Under the pieces are notes generated by a model, which saw only the letters and a list, made by a program, of their open reading frames with translations, searched no databases and had not been told where the DNA came from. A stretch of DNA of 9,073 nucleotides from Candidatus Poseidoniaceae archaeon (GTDB lineage: Archaea > Thermoplasmatota > Poseidoniia > Poseidoniales > Poseidoniaceae). The stretch lies in NCBI GenBank assembly GCA_022424925.1, contig JAKMGM010000082.1, forward strand, positions 1 through 9,073, written 5' to 3'. Positions 1-6,132 of the stretch are shown here, one piece after another; positions within the stretch are counted from its first letter, which is position 1, and each line of letters opens with the position of its first letter. Made by a program: the position numbers and the translations under genes.

Positions 1-702
1 ACACACCTTCTTTCCGGGGTTGTCGCGTTGGATTCTCAACATCAATTCATCCAAGAGACTGGACTTCCCTGCTCCACCGGTTCCGGTGAATCCAATGACG
101 GGCACTTCTTTGTCGGATGAACGAGCCTTTTCGACGGCTGCCTTGAACGTCGTATCATCAGCGCTTTCGGACAGCGTCATGAGAAGGCCGACCTTGGCCA
201 TGTCATCCGCAGTCACGGGACCATCGAGCGAAGCAATACGTGCCTCGTCAATCAAATCCACTTGTGAGGCCATACCCATCAGATGGTGAATCATGCCCAT
301 GAGGCCCATGGTTCGACCGTCATCAGGTGAGTAAATCTTGGAGATTCCCGATTGATGGAGTGTTCGTATTTCCGGAGGCGTGATGGTTCCTCCACCGCCC
401 CCAAAGATGCGAACATGGGCGCAGCCTGCTTCATCGAGAAGTTGACGAATGTAGGTGAAGTACTCGACGTGACCGCCCTGATAGGAGGTAAGTGCCACAG
501 CGTGTGCGTCTTCTTGAACAGCGCAATCAACAACAGCCTTGGCTGATTGGTCATGGCCCAAATGAATCACTTCTGCGCCCGAGGATTGAATCAGTCGGCG
601 CATGACGTTGATGGCCGCATCGTGGCCGTCGAACAGCGACGCTGCGGTGATGACGCGAACTGGGCCGGTCGTCGTCTCGAACACGGGGTCTTCATCGGCC
701 AT
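1..702 (-). CDS. icmF: IcmF-type fused B12-dependent acyl-CoA mutase, N-terminal part (3' end outside window)
   Basis: The visible 234 residues start with a cobalamin-binding domain and run into a G-protein domain, the order found in IcmF (isobutyryl-CoA mutase fused), where a MeaI-type GTPase chaperone sits between the B12 domain and the mutase barrel. Seen: TAASLFDGHDAAIN at residues 19-32, with His27 as the expected lower axial cobalt ligand; SYQGGHVEYF in the middle of the domain; FGGGGGTI and IYSPDDGRTMG, which contact the corrin tail in this family; then VIGFTGTGGAGKSS with the Walker A P-loop at residues 207-214. The frame is open to the window edge, so the rest of the GTPase and the mutase domain are missing. 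The ATG at 700-702 is chosen because the domain begins soon after it; no strong ribosome site precedes it. Known for the family: interconversion of isobutyryl-CoA and n-butyryl-CoA, or related acyl-CoAs, with GTP-dependent cofactor loading. Substrate cannot be decided here because the specificity residues lie in the missing part. Confidence 0.9.
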   Translation of the reverse strand, partial: MADEDPVFETTTGPVRVITAASLFDGHDAAINVMRRLIQSSGAEVIHLGHDQSAKAVVDCAVQEDAHAVALTSYQGGHVEYFTYIRQLLDEAGCAHVRIFGGGGGTITPPEIRTLHQSGISKIYSPDDGRTMGLMGMIHHLMGMASQVDLIDEARIASLDGPVTADDMAKVGLLMTLSESADDTTFKAAVEKARSSDKEVPVIGFTGTGGAGKSSLLDELMLRIQRDNPGKKVC

Positions 703-756
703 GATGCTTCCACGCACCTTTAGTTCATCAATTCAAGGGTGGACGGGTGTGTTCAT

Positions 757-3700
757 TCACCAACCCTGTTGCTGTTCGTAAGCGACATCTGGGGGTAGAT
801 GAGGCACGGCCTTCTCTGCTGCGGCCTGGTTTGATTGGTCAAGCAACGCCTGCTCAAGTAGGTCATCCAATTCCGTTCGCATGCGTTCAAGTCGAATCGC
901 CTGATGTGGGCCGAGCATCCTCATCATCACCGCCCGTTCATATGAAGATGCGATTTCCTCGAGTTGTTCCCGTTGAGTGGCTTCCCTCAATGAAGTCTCG
1001 AAGCGTCGAGCACGGCCTCCTCGTGTCACAATTCCGATAGCGATCCACAACGAAAGAGGCACTCCAACAAAGACACCAATCAAGTCCCATGCACCGAGAC
1101 CAACTTGAGTGCCTGGGATGATGATTTCGAAACTATCTATTGGTTTTGAAGAGGCATCAAGTGGGTCAGTCCCCGCATTTCGTTCAGCATCGTCAAGGTA
1201 ACCATCGTTGTCATCGTCAGGGTCTGCATTATCACCAACGTTGTCGTTATCGTAATCGTTCTGTTCGAGGGGATTGTAAGGGAAGGCATCCGCTTCGTCT
1301 ATGGTTCCGTCTCCGTCGACGTCGTTCGGTGATGGATAATCTGGAAGCACATCGACGCTGTCATTGTACCCGTCATTGTCACGATCGAACAAATAAGGGT
1401 CGGGGTTGTTACCAGAGAGGTTATCGCCCAGACCGTCTCCATCCTCATCCTTGCATTGCGTTGAGTCTTGGGGGAACATGTCTGGGTTTCGTCCGAGCGG
1501 GTTGTCACCGCATCCATCGTTGTCCGCATCGAACCATTGGCTTGGTTCTGCTAAGAAAGCGTCGTAGTTGGCGCCCTCAGGATTGTCCCCAAAACCATCA
1601 CCATCGATGTCATACCATTGAGTTGAATCGAATGGGAACCGGTCTGCGTTCGAGCCAAATGAATTGTCGCCAAAACCGTCTCCGTCGGAGTCCATGTCTT
1701 GAGATGGGTCGTATGGAAAGGCATCAGCCGCATCCTCAACACCATCATTGTCCGTATCCAACCAGCGTAAACTGTCATTTGGAAATCCATCCCCTTCATC
1801 CGACCATCCATCGCCATCGCTGTCAACACAGCCAAAGCGGTCTTCGGATGAAGTTCCGGGTACCGTCATACAAGCATCGCCCCGGGTACCGCCGAGGTTG
1901 TCTCCGTAACCGTCACCATCGAGGTCGGAAGATTGAGTCGGGTCAAATGGGAACTCGTCGTAAGAGGCACCGTCGCTGTTGTCTCCATAGCCGTCGCCGT
2001 CCAAATCGTTCCACTGGGTGACTTCAGACGGCAAATCATCGATGATGTCTGCGTAGCCATCTCCATCCATGTCTCTGCATCCAAGCACGCCTTCTGTACT
2101 GTTGCCGCTCTCCAAGGGGCAGTTATCCCCGTTGATTCCTGTTGGATTATCGCCGTAACCATCGCCGTCGCTGTCAGCCCATTGACTTGGATCGCTAGCG
2201 TAGGCGTCTCCTTCGTTGCTAAACCCGTCAAAATCATTGTCGGGGCAACCGAACACGTCGCGGTTCGATGTGCCTGACACATTGGGGCAATCGTCGGCAA
2301 AATTGCCGGTTGATTCATCACCGAATCCATCACCATCCTCATCAGCCCACTGCGTGACATCATGAGGGAATGCATCGGAATCATCCGCCCACGCATCGCC
2401 ATCAATGTCGCCACAGCCTTGGCGGCCAGAGGTCGAAGTCCCCGGGGTGTAGGGGCAGTCATCGCTTGTTGAAAATCCACCGTTATCGCCGAAACCGTCT
2501 CCGTCTTGATCGCTCCATTGGTTACCGTCAGCAGGGAATGCATCCCTTGTGCTTCCGAACCCGTCACCATCCAAGTCATCAGAGAAAATCGAAAGCGTTT
2601 GAAGTGCCCCATCGTATTGGAGTAGAGCAAAGTTACCGGCGTTTGCCGCTATTGCTTGGGGGCATCCAGCGTTGACATCGTGTGTCGTCACGTTGGTGAT
2701 GGAAGCTTCATGCCATGCGATGATGCTGATTTGTTCGTTTTGACCACCGGAGACAACAGCTTGTCCTTCGCTTACGAGCGTGCCCGTGTGGCACAGTGCT
2801 GCAATGCCAACGTCTGGCGTACTCGTGCCGACCATTGAAAGAATATCACGCGTAGATTTCACGGTGAACGAAGAGGAAAAGTCAGTGTCTCCAAGCACCG
2901 CCATATTGGTGTCAAGACCTCTGTATTCTGATGTGGATAACACACCATTCGCAGTGTTGAATGAAACAAAATCACACGCAGTGTTGCTACCCGTATTCCA
3001 TCCTTCGACAAACAGTGCCGACTGATGACCAAAGACCATGAGTTCAGCATCCGCCAACAGGCCGATTGAGCAATCTTTGATTCCAGTCCATTGGGCGTCA
3101 AAAAGGTCGATACCGGTACTGAGGTTTCGTTCTGCAAATACATGTGCTGTGCTCACCTCCATGCTTCCAGTTGCCCATGATGCTGAAGTGCCGAGAAGCG
3201 ACATTGCATCCGATGCCGTGTTGTGGTCGCGCTCACCACAGTGTGAATTGGCTGCGCTGTACAGTGCCGAGGAACTTGCAAACAGCGCATGGTTACAGGC
3301 AGGGTTTGGACCAAGGGTTTCGCTCATTGCACCGATTTGACCGCCACTTTCTAATCCGTTGGAGAGGGGTGACAGCCATTGGGCTGTCGCAGCGACCGAT
3401 GTAGAATTGGCTTGCAAATCCCACTCCATTGTGATGAGGCGTTGGCGGTCATTGGCGAGTGTGCAGTCGAGGCCTGCGACATCAATCAGACCGTTCCCGG
3501 TTGGGCAACTGATGGTGAAAAAGGCGCTGTCTTGGTTCGCAGTCAGAGCGTGAATACTCAACAGTGACGTGCTTGAAATTTCAAAACTGTGTTCTCGAAC
3601 ACCAGCATCATCAACCGATTCCAGAATGATGCCGGATGAAGTTTGAGCAATGAAGACCATGCCTGCTGCATGAACGGATTGTTTGACGGGCGTCCCAACG

Positions 3701-4020
3701 AGGCTTGTGTTTGAGAGTATTGAACCATCGTGGTCGATGATCAGCAATTTTCCACCAGCGGGTTCATTCGTCCATGTATGATTGCCCACAATGCCTTCGC
3801 CTGCGTGGGTGACAGTGAGGGCGTAAGCGTTGCCTATAGGTGATACATCGACGCCCACGGCACCGCCTTCTATTCCCACATTCACGTCCCAAACCCAAGA
3901 AGATTGAGGGGCAACATTCGACACTTTTTGTTCTTCTAATTCCGAGAAATTGCCGGTCGGAGCCATCAATTGTAAAACGAAGAAAATTGAGACTACGAGC
4001 ACAAAATTGGCGTTTTTCAT
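757..4020 (-). CDS. Giant cell-surface protein with 19 thrombospondin type 3 repeats, one membrane helix and a cytoplasmic coiled coil
   Basis: This 1087-residue protein has four visible parts. Residues 1-22 are a Sec-type signal peptide (MKNAN then a hydrophobic stretch, no lipobox Cys). Residues about 30-480 are a Ser/Thr/Ala-rich, beta-rich extracellular region with scattered Cys and N-x-S/T sequons; it may be a beta-propeller, but I recognise no motif. Residues 482-955 are 19 consecutive Asp-rich repeats of the form DxDGDGxGDN...FPxDxxQW, the thrombospondin type 3 fold in which each repeat wraps Ca2+ ions. A hydrophobic helix follows at about 976-999, then an Arg cluster (RGGRARR) and about 85 charged residues rich in heptad-like Leu/Glu (about 1006-1065). 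By the positive-inside rule the N-terminal bulk is outside and the tail is in the cytoplasm. Likely role is adhesion, substrate capture or surface-layer structure; this is inference. The ATG at 4018-4020 immediately precedes the signal peptide, and no Shine-Dalgarno sequence is seen before it. The reverse strand over the repeats has long spurious open frames caused by codon bias. Confidence 0.9.
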   Translation of the reverse strand: MKNANFVLVVSIFFVLQLMAPTGNFSELEEQKVSNVAPQSSWVWDVNVGIEGGAVGVDVSPIGNAYALTVTHAGEGIVGNHTWTNEPAGGKLLIIDHDGSILSNTSLVGTPVKQSVHAAGMVFIAQTSSGIILESVDDAGVREHSFEISSTSLLSIHALTANQDSAFFTISCPTGNGLIDVAGLDCTLANDRQRLITMEWDLQANSTSVAATAQWLSPLSNGLESGGQIGAMSETLGPNPACNHALFASSSALYSAANSHCGERDHNTASDAMSLLGTSASWATGSMEVSTAHVFAERNLSTGIDLFDAQWTGIKDCSIGLLADAELMVFGHQSALFVEGWNTGSNTACDFVSFNTANGVLSTSEYRGLDTNMAVLGDTDFSSSFTVKSTRDILSMVGTSTPDVGIAALCHTGTLVSEGQAVVSGGQNEQISIIAWHEASITNVTTHDVNAGCPQAIAANAGNFALLQYDGALQTLSIFSDDLDGDGFGSTRDAFPADGNQWSDQDGDGFGDNGGFSTSDDCPYTPGTSTSGRQGCGDIDGDAWADDSDAFPHDVTQWADEDGDGFGDESTGNFADDCPNVSGTSNRDVFGCPDNDFDGFSNEGDAYASDPSQWADSDGDGYGDNPTGINGDNCPLESGNSTEGVLGCRDMDGDGYADIIDDLPSEVTQWNDLDGDGYGDNSDGASYDEFPFDPTQSSDLDGDGYGDNLGGTRGDACMTVPGTSSEDRFGCVDSDGDGWSDEGDGFPNDSLRWLDTDNDGVEDAADAFPYDPSQDMDSDGDGFGDNSFGSNADRFPFDSTQWYDIDGDGFGDNPEGANYDAFLAEPSQWFDADNDGCGDNPLGRNPDMFPQDSTQCKDEDGDGLGDNLSGNNPDPYLFDRDNDGYNDSVDVLPDYPSPNDVDGDGTIDEADAFPYNPLEQNDYDNDNVGDNADPDDDNDGYLDDAERNAGTDPLDASSKPIDSFEIIIPGTQVGLGAWDLIGVFVGVPLSLWIAIGIVTRGGRARRFETSLREATQREQLEEIASSYERAVMMRMLGPHQAIRLERMRTELDDLLEQALLDQSNQAAAEKAVPHLPPDVAYEQQQGW
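1156..2577 (-). repeat. Array of 19 degenerate thrombospondin type 3 repeats (within the surface protein gene)
   Basis: Repeats are counted from each DxDxDG core, residues 482-955. Lengths in order from the N-terminus are 22, 34, 22, 34, 22, 34, 22, 27, 34, 22, 22, 27, 27, 27, 21, 21, 22, 13 and 21 residues. The four 34-residue units (2, 4, 6, 9) carry two Cys at unit positions 19 and 33, in a D-x-C...G-C pattern known from other type 3 repeats; the 22-residue units have none. Most units of 27 residues end in FPxDxxQW or a close variant. At DNA level the array is a degenerate repeat rich in gtcnccatc-like segments on the plus strand, so it may recombine or misassemble. Confidence 0.88.
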
Positions 4021-4050
4021 AGAATCTATTCGGTAGGTAGGTGTTTGAAT

Positions 4051-4068
4051 GTTTGCTTACCAGCAAAC
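4051..4068. repeat. Perfect inverted repeat between the ABC-F gene and the surface protein gene
   Basis: GTTTGCT, a 4-base loop TACC, then AGCAAAC: a 7-base perfect stem. It begins 14 bases past the ABC-F stop and ends 30 bases before the start codon of the surface protein gene. It could be a hairpin ending the ABC-F transcript or an operator near the next promoter. There is no T-run after it on the minus strand, which argues against a strong terminator. The stem is short enough to be chance. Confidence 0.35.
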
Positions 4069-4082
4069 GACTCAACTGTGTA

Positions 4083-5759
4083 TCAAATTTGAGACACTTC
4101 GCCCTCTGCCAGTGGCGGAAGGCCCTTTTTAGCGCGAATATAAGATGTGTAATTGCCGTAGTAGACGGTCACGACGCCGTCTTGCAACTCCCATATGCGG
4201 TTGACCACTTGGTCGAGGAACCAGCGGTCGTGCGATACGGTGATGAGTGAACCTTCGTATCCCTTTAGCGCCTCTTCAAGAGTGTCTTTGGAATCCATGT
4301 CCAAGTGATTGGTAGGTTCGTCCATGAGCAGGAGGTTGTTTTCTTCGAGCAACAGTTTGAGCAGCGCAACACGAGCTCGTTCTCCCCCTGATAACTGGGA
4401 GAGTTTCGTTGTCACTTGGTCTCCAGAGAATTGGAACCGTCCGAGCGCTGCACGGATATCACCGTACTGGAAGTCAGGGCGGAGTCGCTGAATCTGTTCG
4501 ACCGGCGTGAGGTTGAAATCAAGCGTTGCGTGGTCTTGGTGGAAGTATCCAATTTCACAGCCCGGCGCTAAGTCTCGAATGCCGCTGGTCAGTTTTTCAT
4601 CCCCGTTGATGAGTTTCAGTAGAGTGGTTTTTCCTTGGCCGTTACCACCTACAATACCAATTCTGTCGCCTTTTCGGACTTCTAAATCTTGGTTGCTCAA
4701 AATTGGCCGTTCGAGCCCATCGTATACTTTGGTTGCACCATCGAGTTGCAAGACATCCATACTCGCCTTATCGACGGCTTCGAGGGTGAGAATGAGTGGT
4801 TTTCGCTTCTTGGGAACGCGTGCCCGCAGTGCTTTCAGTTCCTGTTGCATCCGCTCAATCATCTTCTGTTTTGCAGATATGGACTTGTCGTACTTGTTGG
4901 CACGCTTCATTTGCTTCAGTGCTCCGGTGGTCGCTGCAATTTTTTTCTCAACGGTGTGAATCATATCGCCAAGTGCTGCTTCTGTCGCTACTTTTTGGCG
5001 TAAAAATTGACTGTAATTTCCCTTCCAAGGCCATGCCCGAAGGTTGTCCACTTCGACGATTCGAGTGCAGACTTGGTCGAGGAAGTATCGGTCGTGCGAT
5101 ACGATGAGTTGAGCGCCTTTGAAATCCTTCAAAAATCCCTCAAGCCATTCTGTTGTCTCGATATCCAAGTGGTTGGTTGGCTCGTCAAGGAACATGACGT
5201 CGACACCAGCAAGACCAACCAGTTGCCGTGCAAGGGCAAGTTTGGCTTTCTCTCCTCCGGAGAGTTTGCTCACCTGCATGTCCATTGGGTGCTTATCCAA
5301 ACCCAGTCGAGCAAGGGTTGCTTTGGCGATGCTCGCAACGTTACCGCCACCGCTTGCGCCAAGTGTTTGTTGCAGTTCGGAATAGCGTTCCATGACCGTC
5401 TCCCAGTCGCCTTCGTAAAATGCAGGGTCGGCCATTTGTGCCTCAATGGAGGCAATCTCTTCTTCCAATTCTTGGAATTGCCGTCCTTTGCGACCGAGTT
5501 CTTCCTCGATAGTTGAATCCGATTCAATGTCACGGATTTGGGTCAGGTAGGCAATGCGGATTCCAGGTGCATATTCGATGTCACCAACGTCTTGCGATTG
5601 TTCACTGATGGTGTTGAGAAGGGTAGTTTTTCCGGCACCGTTGTGGCCTACGATTCCGATTCGGTCACCGTCTTGTACCAAGAGATTGATATCAAGCAGT
5701 ACATCAACAGGGCCGAAACTTCGGTCGACGCCTTCAATGTTGATGAGTTGGCGTGCCAT
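4083..5759 (-). CDS. ABC-F family twin-ATPase (ribosome-associated type, no membrane domain)
   Basis: The protein has 558 residues with two ABC ATPase domains in one chain and no transmembrane segment, the hallmark of ABC-F proteins, which act on ribosomes in translation or antibiotic protection rather than in transport. Domain 1: Walker A GHNGAGKTT at 38-46, signature LSGGEKAKLALARQL at 166-180, Walker B MFLDEPTNHLD at 189-199 with catalytic Glu193, H-loop SHDR at 221-224. A basic, helical linker rich in Lys/Arg lies at about 255-325, where the tRNA-contacting P-site interaction motif sits in the family. Domain 2: Walker A GGNGQGKTT at 371-379, LSGGERARVALL from 456, LLMDEPTNHLD with Glu481, SHDR at 509-512. 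Both sites look catalytically intact. There is no C-terminal coiled coil of the Uup kind. The frame opens 47 codons earlier, at 5900, but that extension overlaps the divergent gene and has no domain match; the ATG at 5757-5759, preceded by GGGGAGAAC, begins the usual MARQLINIEGV strand. Exact subfamily is not decided. Confidence 0.92.
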   Translation of the reverse strand: MARQLINIEGVDRSFGPVDVLLDINLLVQDGDRIGIVGHNGAGKTTLLNTISEQSQDVGDIEYAPGIRIAYLTQIRDIESDSTIEEELGRKGRQFQELEEEIASIEAQMADPAFYEGDWETVMERYSELQQTLGASGGGNVASIAKATLARLGLDKHPMDMQVSKLSGGEKAKLALARQLVGLAGVDVMFLDEPTNHLDIETTEWLEGFLKDFKGAQLIVSHDRYFLDQVCTRIVEVDNLRAWPWKGNYSQFLRQKVATEAALGDMIHTVEKKIAATTGALKQMKRANKYDKSISAKQKMIERMQQELKALRARVPKKRKPLILTLEAVDKASMDVLQLDGATKVYDGLERPILSNQDLEVRKGDRIGIVGGNGQGKTTLLKLINGDEKLTSGIRDLAPGCEIGYFHQDHATLDFNLTPVEQIQRLRPDFQYGDIRAALGRFQFSGDQVTTKLSQLSGGERARVALLKLLLEENNLLLMDEPTNHLDMDSKDTLEEALKGYEGSLITVSHDRWFLDQVVNRIWELQDGVVTVYYGNYTSYIRAKKGLPPLAEGEVSQI

Positions 5760-5792
5760 GTTCTCCCCAGTTGACCGCCTCGTCAACCCCTC

Positions 5793-5799
5793 ATAAACT
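5793..5799 (-). promoter_or_regulatory. Possible TATA box for the ABC-F gene
   Basis: On the minus strand the sequence reads AGTTTATG, centred about 36 bases before the ABC-F start codon. With the archaeal TATA-to-start-site distance of about 26-27 bases, transcription would begin near 5769, giving a leader of about 10 bases that contains GGGGAG. Only a single AT-rich hexamer supports it. Confidence 0.35.
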
Positions 5800-5837
5800 G
5801 CGCGACACCGAGTCGAACCGCTGTTCACTTGCACTGG

Positions 5838-5843
5838 TTTATT
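5838..5843 (+). promoter_or_regulatory. Possible TATA box for the small winged-helix gene (leaderless)
   Basis: TTTATT is centred about 27 bases upstream of the ATG at 5868, the distance expected if the transcript starts at or next to the start codon. No Shine-Dalgarno sequence stands before that ATG, which agrees with a leaderless message. Together with the box on the other strand it makes a compact divergent promoter region. Confidence 0.4.
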
Positions 5844-5867
5844 CACTACCTCGAAGCAGTTGTCTAC

Positions 5868-6125
5868 ATGGTCCGCAAACGATGGACGCCCGAACGCCAA
5901 CGAACGCTCAAGGAAGCGGACTGGATTGTGGGCTGGTTACGAACAAACGGTCCTGCAAACACCCGTGAAATTGCACAGGCAATGGAAAATGCAGGCCTCG
6001 AACTTCGGGCCCACGTGCTGAGTAAAGCACTGCGTAAATCACCGTTCATCGTTCAGTCCAGTCAACAACGAATCGATGGCGTTTCGTTGAGTGTATGGAA
6101 GTTCGAAGTTCCTGAGGAGCAGTAA
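5868..6125 (+). CDS. Small predicted winged-helix protein, function unknown
   Basis: Codes for 85 residues and is the only gene read on the plus strand. It begins MVRKRWTPERQ and is basic at the N-terminus. Predicted helices EADWIVGWLRTNG, NTREIAQAMENAG and AHVLSKALRKS have the spacing of a helix-turn-helix, followed by two strand-like stretches (PFIVQSS and VSLSVWKFE) that could form the wing. This layout suggests a small DNA- or RNA-binding protein, perhaps a regulator; no specific family is recognised. The frame extends 13 codons upstream to a TTG at 5829, but the ATG at 5868 is preferred because of the TATA-like box 27 bases before it and because conserved-looking sequence starts there. 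It diverges from the ABC-F gene and converges on the acyl-CoA synthetase gene, whose stop is 7 bases away, so the two transcripts probably overlap at their 3' ends. Regulation of the ABC-F gene is possible but unsupported. Confidence 0.72.
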   Translation: MVRKRWTPERQRTLKEADWIVGWLRTNGPANTREIAQAMENAGLELRAHVLSKALRKSPFIVQSSQQRIDGVSLSVWKFEVPEEQ

Positions 6126-6132
6126 ATCTCAA

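Noticed and set aside
1140..2021. Plus-strand open frame of 293 codons, plus several minus-strand frames, over the repeat region
   Set aside because: The products are low-complexity His/Arg/Cys-rich or Met/Thr-rich and mirror the Asp/Gly codon bias of the type 3 repeats. The true frame has a signal peptide, regular repeats and an anchor.
1156..2577. CRISPR-like array, because of regularly recurring short segments
   Set aside because: Repeats are degenerate at DNA level, differ in length, have no unique spacers and are all in one coding frame.
5007..5516. Plus-strand open frame of 169 codons opposite the ABC-F gene
   Set aside because: It is antisense to intact ABC ATPase motifs and shows no family features.
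5760..5900. 47-codon N-terminal extension of the ABC-F protein
   Set aside because: It has no ABC-F counterpart, overlaps the divergent gene and its promoter, and the internal ATG at 5759 starts exactly at the conserved first strand.
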